From the NCBI RefSeq assembly GCF_001649575.2, contig NC_051430.1, forward strand, positions 13,675,513-13,739,512: a stretch of DNA of 64,000 bases, written 5' to 3'. Each line of letters begins with the position of its first letter. The stretch's first letter is position 1. The DNA is from Kryptolebias marmoratus (taxonomy: Eukaryota; Chordata; Actinopteri; Cyprinodontiformes; Rivulidae). Of this stretch, positions 47,661 to 59,231 are shown one piece after another. The notes below the pieces were generated by a model. That model saw only the letters and a list, made by a program, of their open reading frames with translations. It searched no databases and was not told the DNA's origin. The translations under genes were made by a program, and so were the position numbers.

Positions 47661-48751
47661 GACGCGTTGATCTCACACAGCGCCAAGCGGCTGAGCGGAG
47701 TGCGAGAGTGTATCTGTGCGTCGCAGCCCGAGCGCGCTCAGACCAACAGCAGACAGGAGGCGGTGAGCAGGGGAGGACGCACACGTTAGGAGCGGAGCGC
47801 ACAGAAAGGAGTTGGAGAAAAAAGAAAGAAAGAAAGAAACACAGAGAGAGAAAGCACGGAGCTGCAGCGGGAGGAAGGAAGGATGCTGTCAAGCAGCTCG
47901 GTGCTTGTGGAGTGCGGGTAGTCCGTGCGCACCGCCGCGCTGCTCCTCAGAAACTGAAGTCTCGGTTCTCCGGAGCCTGGATTTGAGAGCTCTCGTGTTT
48001 TTTTGGACTTATCCAGCGCGCTGGACTTTTGGTTTGAAGTCTGCCCAGCCCCCCTTTCCAAGATTTTAAAGGACACCGGTGGGCAGTAGCTATTTATTCA
48101 ACCCACAGAGGCAGTTTGATCCTTACACGGCTCCAAATTGACTTTTTTTTATTTCCAATATGGGACCGTACATAAAAGTCTTTCTGGGACATTTAATGTC
48201 AAGCTGGAATAATAAATTAGATGAGAAAAACTGTTAAAACATTTTGGCCGATCTTTTAAAATCTTTTTTGCGCACTTCTTTCAGTTTAGCGAGCAGTTTC
48301 TTTGCTTTGCGCGCAGAAAGAAAATGAACTTTAGAATGTCCTAAATCGTTTTTGAATCCAGTGTTTTTCCCTAGGCGTGTTTATTTTTTGTCTATTAAAC
48401 AAACATACAAACAAACAAACAAAAACTCGAATAGCTGTTTAACGCATTCATGCGGAAACAGACACACAGTCTGCGTGCGTATTTGGACACAGTCTGTCCT
48501 CTCTCCGCTGCGCGTCCTTGGAGAACTTAAAAACAAACTCCCTAATGATTTCAAGAAATGAATACTTATTTGGTAAGTTTTACTGTATAAAATGTACTAA
48601 GCAAAATCATCACTTAGTGTGATAAACATTTAAATAGTTTGTTGTGTATCATTTTTTTTTTCTTTTTTTGCTTTTGGGGACAGACGGGAAAATACACAGT
48701 GTGCCGATGTCTGGCAAACTGGCCGTCATGTGGGATTGATTGCAGGGGAGT
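47661..48751 (+). other. mn1: MN1 5' UTR, possibly with a small intron and uORFs
   Basis: CpG-rich to about 48060, then AT-richer. A donor-like ttggtaagtt at 48571 and an acceptor with long pyrimidine tract ending cag at 48683 could remove 48573-48683. A short uORF ends 12 bases before the MN1 ATG. Mammalian MN1 also has a long 5' leader. Confidence 0.5.
48707..48739 (+). CDS. MN1 upstream ORF, nested double start
   Basis: ATG 48707 starts the ten-residue MSGKLAVMWD followed by TGA at 48737. A second in-frame ATG at 48728, with G at -3, gives MWD. The stop is 12 bases before the MN1 ATG at 48752, a spacing that would limit reinitiation and so reduce MN1 translation. Whether it is used is unknown. 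Confidence 0.4.
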   Translation: MSGKLAVMWD

Positions 48752-51700
48752 ATGTTTGGGCTGGAGCAGTTTGGTTCTCAAATTAATAGCAGAAACCCTG
48801 GCCAGTCAGAGAGAAACATAAACCAACAGAGACTGAACATGGGCTCCCATTATAAAAGCCCAGGCTTTCATGCTGGAGGCCCGCCTGGAGCCGTGGACCC
48901 CGGCATGGGCCCCATGAACGAGTCACAAATGCTGGGGCTCAATATGAACATGAACGGGGAGCCTTATGGGAACTTTCACCCACGGGGACACCCAGAAATG
49001 CATGGAGGTGGTGGACTTCAGCAGCAGCAGCAAGGACCGATGCATGGATTTTTTAACAACCAGCAACCTCATCAACATGGCCATCAACCTCACCCCCACC
49101 AACATCACCCTCATTTCAGTGGGAACTTTGGAGGCCCGGAGCCAGGGTCATCATGCCTGCATGGTGGCAGGCTCATGGGCTACAACAACAATGGCATGGG
49201 ACCTCAGCAGGGCTTTGGGGAAGGATTTGATCCTCTTGCTGAGGGACAAGCAGGAGATGGCTTTCCACAGCAACAGCAGCAGCGGCCAGGTAACTTAACG
49301 GACTTTCAACATCATGGGCCTCCCAGTGGCAACCATGCTGTCCCTGCTCCATGTCTGCCCTTGGACCAGTCACCTAACAGAGCAGCATCCTTCCATGGTC
49401 TTCCATCTTCCTCATCCACTTCATCTGAGTCTCATGGCTTGGAGCCTCGGCGGATGCCCAACCAGGGAGCTGTGGAAGGATTAGAGTATAACTTCCCAAG
49501 TGAGCCTCCATCTGGACATTTTGATGTACCTGTATTTTCCCCATCAGAATCAGAATCCCAGATACCACACTTTGGGCCAGGGAGGCCTGTTCCCAGTGGA
49601 AATTTCCCAGGGAACCCTGGCATGCCACGAACATCAGGTATGCAGGCCATTTCGAAGGGACACCAGCCACCACCACAGCCCCAGCAGCCACAGCATGGAG
49701 TGTTTTTTGAACGGTTTGGAAATGGCCGGAAGGTGCCCGTGGGAATGGAGCCGGGGGTCAATACAAGACATCCCCTCATGCCTCAGCAGCAACAGGCTGG
49801 TTTGATAGCCAGACAGAACTCGTGCCCCCCTGGCCTACCCCGACCCCCTCAGGCTGAGCCCAGCAACACTAACCCCAACATTCTAGATGGAGGGGTCATG
49901 ATGCCTGGCCAACACAACCAGTTTGAATATCCAATTCACAGACTGGAAAATAGGGGTTTGCACCCCTATGGGGACCCCATGTTTAATATGCAACAGCCAG
50001 CTCCTCCTCCCTCCCAACAGCCCCCAAATCAGAGACTGCAACACTTTGACTCTCCTTACATGAACATGGCAAAAAGGCCCAGGTTTGATTTTCCTAATTC
50101 ACACAGTGGTGACGGCTGGTGTGGCAGTATGGATAACCACCTCTCTCCCTCTGCTTACCCTGGTCTCCCTGGAGAGTTCACCCCACCTGTGAATGAAGGT
50201 TTTGCACCAGGTCCCCTTCAGCATCCAGGGCCTGAGCCACAGTCTCTGCAGCAGCGCCAGAATGCAGCCATGATGATTAAACAGATGGCCTCTCGCAACC
50301 AGCAGCAGAGGATGAGACAGCCCAGTCTCCAGCAGTTGGGTCACCATGGTGACGTACCTCCTGGCCCAATGACTCACGGAGGTCCAGTTGGGAGCATGCC
50401 TCAGCCAAACTTTGACAGGGAAAACGGTGGCAGGATGCCCAACATTGATGGACAAAATCCTCATGTAACTCAGGAGAACTCCTGGTTTCAGGGGTCCCAC
50501 CCACCAGGAGAAATGATGTCACGGCGTTTGGGTGGACCAGGTAATGAGCCTGGGCCCAACGATATAGGGCTACAACAGAATGGGGCTGGGATGATGTTTA
50601 GGCAAGGCATTGGTATACAGGAGCCCATGAGAATAGCAGGAGATGGACATGTGCAGACCCTTCATTCTCCTGGCATGCACTCACAGTTTAGTGGCAACAT
50701 GGGCAACCTCTCACAAATGCAGTCTCCAGGAGCAGGAGCAGGACATCCAAATGCACCAGCAGAAAGGCGGCCAGCTGACTTTCCTGCACCTCCGATGGGA
50801 CCACAGCCACCATTCCCATATGGGGGGGCTAACCGCCAGGGGCCGGCACACAATGCTCCCCAGGGGGTGAGCACCTCACCAGGGAGCTACCCTCCTCAGT
50901 CTGAGTTTCCCTCAGGACAGCGGTCGTCTGTTAGTAAGCTCGGAGCTCTCTCCCTTGGGAACTTCAGCAAAACCAGCTCTAAAGACAGTGTTTTCGGCCA
51001 GAGCTGTCTAGCAGCCCTGTCCACTGCCTGCCAGAACATGATCGCAAGCCTAGGGGCCCCAAATCTTAATGTAACATTCAACAAGAAGAACCAAAATGAG
51101 GGCAAGCGAAAACTAAGTCAGACAGAGCAGGACATTAATAGCAGCACATCTAATGGGACTGGCAGTACTGGTCCTGAATATTTTCAGAGCAGCACTTCCC
51201 AGAACAGCCAGATGCCTGGCACCGGGAATAGCAACTCTAAGCCTGTAAGTCAAAGCCAGACGGTGCAGGGGGAAGCCAGTGCCCTCTCCCCAAACTACAA
51301 CATGGACGCTACCCCGTGCAGTGAGGGGAAGGCAGCAACAGGGAGCGGGAGAGGGAGAGGGAGGAGAAAAAGAGACAGTGGACATGTGAGCCCTGGAATT
51401 TTTTTTTCCTCTGATAATGGGAACCCTGTTGTAAGTCCAGGCCAGCAGACCCCCTCGGCTGGCGTTGGGGAGAGGGGTGGGGGCACGCCCCATGAGAAAC
51501 ACCTCCAGTCACCCTCATGGGGAAAAGGAGGTGACCTAATGTTGGGGGACCAGGCTGACCTTATGTCTTCTTTAGACAGTGGTATTCAAAGTGTTGCTGC
51601 AAAGTCTGACAGCAGCTCACCAAGAGTGGACTTTCCTGACGATGTCAGCACCCACTACGGCAACGAGGACGAGGTGTCATCCAGCTCAGATGCAGGAGGA

Positions 51701-52265
51701 ACCTCTGCCACCAAGCCCAGTCGCAGCCCTATGATCACAGGTTCACCTAAAATGCAGAGGAGTGATCATGGTTTAATAAATGGACAAAAGCCCCTTGGCA
51801 TGGGTATTAACAATCATACTACCTCGACACCAGACATCTATGGACTGAATGCTGGTGTGGGCACCGGGGCCAGTGGGGTAAGCCACCCGGACACTCCTGG
51901 GGTGGAGCAGGTACGCACCCCATCCAGCACCTCAGGCCAGGAAGAAATCCATCCTCTGGAGATTCTTCAGGCCCAGATCCAGCTACAGCGGCAGCAGTTC
52001 AGTATCTCGGAAGACCAGCCCCTGGCCATGAAGAATGGCAAAAAGAGCGGCAACTGTCCCTCACAGAATGGAGACAATGAGCTGGCAAGCTGCAGCCCGG
52101 ATGCTGGGAAGGGCTCAATGGGCACTATTGACCTTGACGCCCTCATGGCAGAGCAGCACGCCACCTGGTACGTGCCCGGTGACAAGGCCATGATGGATGG
52201 GTCAGAGGATGACAAGGCCATGGGACCCTGGGAAAAAAATAAAAGCCAAAACAACAATAAAGAAG
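48752..52265 (+). CDS. mn1: MN1 exon 1 (3.5 kb coding)
   Basis: One uninterrupted frame of 1171 codons plus one base, rich in Pro, Gly, Gln, Ser and His, with a His-rich segment [18 protein letters not shown] near residue 115. It ends NNNKE with donor gtaaat after 52265. The downstream block [20 protein letters not shown] is nearly identical to mammals, as is SEDQPL after it. Confidence 0.97.
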
Positions 52266-52668
52266 GTAAATGACATCTCCCTCTTCTCTTTAAATTCTAT
52301 TTTTTATTTCTTCTATTTCTCACATGCAACTAAGACTCCAATAACTGATCAATTTTGCTCCTAAAGCTAGTACACTTAGATTCACAAAATTACTACTGAT
52401 TTGATATGAATTGCAGCGTAAGTGTGTTCTCCTAAAACATAAAATGCACAGGTGGAGGTGGTAAAATAGAACGATTTGTCCATATTGTGTGTGTGGGGAT
52501 CATCCTTTTGTTTCACTGTAATCTCCAAGTTTATAGCTCAAACAATTACAAATAATAGTTACATAAGTGAGGATTTTATAAAGAAAAAAATATGTAGATT
52601 TTTTATTTTGACATTGGAAGGAAAGCAGAAGGAATTAAAAAGTGCAACTTTAACATTTGGTTTTAATG

Positions 52669-52701
<33 letters not shown>

Positions 52702-55700
52702 AGTACAAGGGCAAAAAAAAGGGAAGAAAAAAAAACAGCTGAAGAAAAGTAAACATTTCCTGTGGCTCTTTATCTCAGTTTTCAGGGTGAACAACTACAT
52801 TGAGAAGATTAATAGCTTTGTGAGGAGATGCGTTTGCGCAGCGGGGTTCCCCCTCGCCTTCTTATTACGTGTTTGTTTTTGTCATTATCATGGGATAATA
52901 CCGAGCCGAGCAAAGTGGATTGATTTTTAAATCTCCCGGACAGGATATCAAGGATTACTGATTGTGGCGAAATTACTGCCATGCACTTTTAGGTTCGGTA
53001 AACGGACCAAATAATCCATCAAACCAAACACCCAGTGGTTCAGCGGGTTTGCGTTCATTCTTGTTAATTATTGTGGGACGTGAAGGCAACTCACTTGTAG
53101 TCAGATATTTTTAAACTAATCTTCGGTTGTTTTTTTTTTTCATCGGTCCTAAAAACTAAAAAAGTGGAAAAAAAAACAAGAGCAGTTTTTCTTTAGGACA
53201 AATAATTATTGTAATTTGTAGAGGCAAAGAATTGGACAATTTCAATTAATTTGCCACATCATCATGGAAATAATAAAAATATTAATATAATAATAATAAT
53301 GTTATTTTTAACTTTTTGCGGATAGAGTTTTATATACATTTTCCTGCATTCTAACTTTACAATTTTAGCCATTTTTTTGTGCGGTAACGCGCGCGTGGAT
53401 CCGTACATCGCGGGTCTAGCTCCTCCTGCGCCTCTTTGTTCTGATCGGTGTCGGGAGCGCGCATCGCGTCCGGGCACGTCGTTAGAGAGAGGGTGTCGGG
53501 TTCTAACAGCGCATCCAGAGCCCTTTAACACACCGTTTACAAAGTGCTGCTGCCCTTTACTGCTGTTCAATTATAAAGGATCACTGCAAATATATATATT
53601 TTACCAGAGAGATCAAAACCTGGGTGTTTCAAAAATCAATGTTTTTGGTAATATTTAATGTGTTTTTTATTGGAATAAAAGCAGCCATAATCAGAAGTCA
53701 GCCACTTCCACTTTGTTGTATTTTACTTCCTCAGGGGCTGATTGCACCTTTACATTTTAAATAATAAAAAAAGAGAGAACACTTCACTAGGATTTAAAAG
53801 CACTGTAGTCAGTCCTGATTTCTCCTCTTCTTCTTCTCTCCTTCCTCCTCCTCTTCCTCTCTCAGCCCTCCCTGCATGGACTCAAGGCATGCAGCTCTGG
53901 AGCGATCGATAGCTAGTTAGCACAAATCACAGCTCCTGACAGTTTCTCATTTGAGTGCCTCAGACAGCAAAGATGAAGAAAGAAAAAAAAAAGACTGAGC
54001 TGTGTTTTGAAGGGGGGGGGGGGCTTTTTTGGAGATTGAATCTGATGCTTAGGCTACACAGAGGGGGAGCAAAATAACATAATAATTTAAGATAAGTCAT
54101 AGCCCACAGTGTAAGCTCCCAAAGATAACATCCCAAAGGCTTTTTCTCACCACAAAAAAAAAGAGAAAAAAAATGTTCTCTTTGACCACTCAGTCTAGCT
54201 TCAAGTCGTCAATCTTGTAAACAAAAATCTGCCACAGGCGAGAAAATGCCAGTGACACTAATTTCAAATAAATCAGGCCCGCTCTTTAGGTCCATTAGCC
54301 TTAATAAAATATTGCTTGTTAAAGGAGAGATCGTTCCAATAAAGATAATATTAATTTCTATAATTGTGCAGACAGAAGACAGTTTTTTGCCACTTTTAGT
54401 AAGTTTAAGCAGCATTTTTATCATCAGCGTCCTCATCATCCGCTGGAACATTCGCCAAGTCAGCATAATATGTTTGATGTTTCAAGTTATTAATGTATTT
54501 TTTTTTTGTTCAAATTAAATCTAAAATCAATATTTTTATTCTTGTTTTTTTTAGGGGTGCAGTTAAATTCCAAAGTGTTAGATTTTTTTTCTGGTTGTCT
54601 TTACTCACTGATGATAAAACAATAGAGCATCCACACACAAATACTCTATATTAAAAAATCACATTTACACAAAAAATTAGCTAAAAACTATTTAAAACAT
54701 GTAATTTTATGTATTACATCTTTGGCCTGTTTTGATATAAATCTTTGCATTTGACTTTAACTTGAAATAATGTTTTTTTTTAATTGTGAGGTGATTTGTA
54801 TCAAGTAACTCTTCAGGCTTTTTTTCTGTTCAGTATTAGTTGTTTTTTGTGTGTTTTTGTTAGTTGAGAACTTCTGCTGGTGAAGAACGCAGCGTGCACA
54901 GAGAAGTTGATGGCAGTGAGAGTGAAAACAAGCTGGAGGGGTCAAGGGTCACGCTGGTTCCTATAGGCTTGATGTTCCATTGCAGTTTCCCTGAAAAGAT
55001 GTGGAACGTCAGATCAGTTTGCTGACAGGTTTGCTCGTCTTTCAGATGCTGCTCGCTGTGATACCAATGAAACGGGGTGCAAGTATTCAATAACTTCCTC
55101 TGAATGTTTAAATGTGTCGACAACTAGCTGATAAAAGTTCAGCTGCGCTTACAGGAAGTGCTTCCTAGAGCATCCCAGCTCACTTTTTCTATGGTCCCTC
55201 TGTGCCTGTTCAGGCTGACACGTGTGGCAGTGATGATCCCCTTGGATCACGTATTTGGCCTCCTGTCTTTGTCATGATGTGCGTCTCAGTGTGTTTTAGC
55301 TCCCTCGCTCAGCGTCAGTTGATAATATTTTTTCCCTTTAAAAAGAAAAAAAGAAATTCTTACATTCTTCCTTTTCTAGTTTATATCTTACCAAGAAGCT
55401 GCCCGTTCATTTAGAACCTCATGCACAGCCTTGATAACAGGCCACCGGCAGGCAGGAAATGATTCAGTTAGTTTTATTTTTACTTCTTTTCACTTTTGCT
55501 GTCACGTACTTGTGTGACTTTCTTTTTTTCTCATCAGTGCCGTTGAAACACTTCACAGCTGACCTCGTGGAATAGTTTCACTTCTGGCACCCAACTGATC
55601 AGGCCTGAAAACAGCTCTAATAATAACCAGATCTCCGTCGCTCTGACTTTGACGGCTTTGAAAAGAAAGAGCTCACATCTTATCACACTTTGCTCGAAAG

Positions 55701-56281
55701 CGCACGTGCAGCCGTATTGATATTCCACCGTGGAGAGCAGTCCTGTGAGACTACCCCGGCTTTGACATTTCAGTGCGACAACAACCCCGCAAATCACACC
55801 AGTAATTTCTGTTTCCCTTTCTATCTAAAAAAAAAAAAAATAATAATAATAATAAAAAAAGAAAAAAAAAGAAGAAGAAAGTGATTGACACATGTTTGAA
55901 TGTAGTAAAAACAGCTTGGGGCGGTTTATGTTCTTTACCTGTCATTACAAGGTGTTTCATATTGACTTCTGCAGCAGCACACATCACAACAAGCCTTTAT
56001 ACCCACATGCCTGTACTGCAGTTATCATTATGATAATCATAGCAATTAGCACGTGTTTTATTGTTTTCCTAAAGTCGTAAATTATCCACCAGCAACAGCA
56101 AAAAGTGGACTTTTTATGTTCGGCAGAGCTCAAAAAAACAAAAAACAAAAACTGAAACACAAAATCATTCCTGCAACAAATCAAGCATGGTTGATTGATT
56201 GATCCTCTTTAACAAAAACATATTTAAGAACAACATAAAATATATTTTAAATATGACGACAGGCCATTTCTGCCCTTTTAA

Positions 56282-56316
<35 letters not shown>

Positions 56317-59190
56317 GCATGCATGATCTGTGACAAAGGGCTGGATTGTTGGCACTGCAGCTTGATAGTTTAGATTTGTCAGCTGAAGACGTAAAGTTTG
56401 ATTTATTTCAACTCTGTGTCAGGCTCACAGCTTCTGGCTTCGATGTCAGGTGTCTCGCTGGGTGGAACGCACGCATTTCATTCTAATGTGTTGAAAATAT
56501 TTAAGAGTATTTATTTGACTTTTAAATGGTGCGGGACTGCAAGAGTAAAAACCACCGTCTGACTCGCATTTAACGTGTCTGGAATTTAGGATGGTGTTTG
56601 TGCGTTTGTTTACATGTTCCTGGGCTTTTTTGGCACGACTTTGAGCATTAAGTGACAGTCAAAGGAAGCCTGTTAAAGAAGCGCGCTTGTGACTGATCAA
56701 GAGAGAGGGTGAAAAAAAAAAAAAAGAAAAAAAAAAAGATGAACAAAGGTGTCAAGCCTTTTGCTTTGCTGGATCTTCAACTCTTCAAAATAGAAGCTCA
56801 TCCGGTGTTTTGTTTTTCCCTGGGGAAGGGTGCTGGAATAAAATGAAACTTGTCTCAGCATGTGGTAAATATTCTGCTTGGATGCAGCTGGAAATGGAGC
56901 GCTGAATTTGTGCGGGAGAAGTAAAGAAAAAAAACAACAAAAAAAAAACGAGGAGATCCAAGCCTTTGACTGCAGATGCATGTGGCAAACGTCCACTGCT
57001 GTGTAGAGTGACCTCCACTGTGACCATAAAGTGGCACAGAACACCTGAGCAGCATCCCAGAGTAGAAGAACAGCTTTTAAATGGTGTCTGTGTGGGTTTT
57101 CGGTTATTCAAGGTGTGGATGTTGTCACGCTGCCAGCAGCGGTTATGTTATTTGCCATACAGGTAGTCGTCAGGCGCAGTTTAATTTGTATTGAGGAACT
57201 GACAAATTAGTTATGACATTGGAGGTGTTTCTTCTGGGAGACAGAAGTAGAGACTGATGGAGCACGAGAGTAGGTAAGAGAGACAGAAGGAAGCTGTTTT
57301 TTCCACAGAGCATGTAGTTTCGCTCACAAGACGAGTAAATGGGTAGCAGCCGCCATCTGCATTTATAGAAGGGAAAAGAATTCAATTTATCATATCTTCT
57401 GTCTTTATTTTCATGCTGCATGCTACAGCTTTAAGTACATATGTGGCTATATACCTTTTACCTAAACAACATAAATTTAACATTTCACGTTTAAAACAAA
57501 TTCAGATGCATTTAAATTTACAATGCAAAAATCACCTAGATTATAATTTTGTTTTTATTCAAAATTTGATTTTTTTTTTTTTTTAATTTTCCGGGAACAC
57601 CAACATTTCATAATTTTATATTTAGCTGATCGTTTCCAAAATTGCACATTCTGAAGACGAAGCATGCGGGCCTGAGCAGAAACAACACAGAGACAGTGAA
57701 GTAGATCAATATGTCACTGACTTAGATGACACGCTGGGCAGGTCCTGGACATGGTTGTGAGTTATGTAGGAGGCACTAAATCACTTCCCATGTTCTGATT
57801 TGTGTCTGGAAGCACTTCTTGTGGCAAAAGGGGGAGGTGTGTGTGTGTGTGAGGGTATGAGTTTTAGGGGAAGAGAATGAGTGCGTTTCTGGAGTGAAGG
57901 TAACAAATGCTGGGGGCAGAGCCTGCCTGGGCAGGTTTTTCTTTTTTCCTTTCCTTTTTCCCCCCTTCCTTCATGTTGCAGGGCAGAGAACAGAGAGGAA
58001 ATTCAAACCAAAATAACCTCTGTGCCCTTGCCTGAGAAATGTGTCCCCCCACTCCCTGCAGTTATCCTCTCCGCTCTGAGGGAAAGGTCATGCTAAGGCA
58101 CCAGGGTGGAGTTGAGGGGGTGGGGTTGCAGGGAGCCTCACATGTCCCCCCCTCCGACATCCACCCCGAGGCATGGATACGCAGGACAAAACCTCTGTTA
58201 GCTGTACTTTGTTAAGTCTCTTGTGATCATTCTTAAAGTTTAATGATATTAATATTTTTTGTGTCAGTCTTAATTAACTTAATTGCAATAGCTGACACTG
58301 ACCTGTATGTCCTCAGTGAGGATCTTAAAATATAACATTTCAATCAGAAAAATGTCCTTTGGGTGCCTTCTGATTCAACATTTTTTCATCCTTTTCTTTT
58401 TCTTTTTTTTGTTTAATCTGAATTTTCCTTCCTGGTTTGTAGCGGGTGTTTTGTGCTGACAGAGCCTCACGCAGGAGCAGAGCGGGAGTTGTTATGCGAA
58501 AAGAATCTGACCTGTTGTCACACACTGTCATAGGAGCGAAGGCCTTTGGGTGTTTTTGTCAGGGAGCGGATCCATCTGATTGGTCTGGTTTGTGCTCAAA
58601 GAGGACGGGGTCATGCCCTCGGGAGCCTGAGGTCAAAGGTGAAGTGTCGTCATGGACATATAGGGCGGTGGATAGAAAGGGCACAGGCCTGCCGCGTGAG
58701 ACGCTGAGGCCTGGGAAATCATTGTGATGGCAGGATCTTGCTCCAAAAGGGAGCTTTGTGGAGTCAAACCCTTTGACACGCTTTCTTCTCCTCTCTTTTT
58801 AAAATTTAGCTTCTTTTATTTTTCTCTACGCTGACATTACAATCCCTCCCCATATATGTGTCAGCCCCAAAGGTTGTTGAAATTCTTTTTAACTGTGCTG
58901 TTGCTTTTAAAATGAATTTTAAAATTTAATAACAATTAATATCGAGCTGGTTGGAAAAACAGTCTCCAAGCAGCCTTTGTTTACCTCCCCGTGTTGCTTC
59001 GGGCGTGCTGAGTGTGTGTGTGTGTGCGGTCTGACATGTAAACTCGTGTCAGGCCGTCAGCTCCCAGACACATTGGTGTCATCCAGACAAGTGGAGCTGT
59101 GTGCCGTGCTCCCTGCCTTCATGGCATTCAAGCTCTACTCATCTCTGTAAATCGTTTCTGGCTGTGTCTGTGAAACGGCTTCAGAGAGAG

Positions 59191-59231
<41 letters not shown>

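Noticed and set aside
47431..47892. 153-residue minus-strand ORF at the MN1 promoter
   Set aside because: Lies across the CpG island, low-complexity, no similarity seen. An antisense RNA is possible but not supported.
48740..48751. TTG at 48740 as MN1 start
   Set aside because: The ATG at 48752 has A at -3 and gives the conserved MFGL N-terminus; vertebrate TTG starts are not expected.
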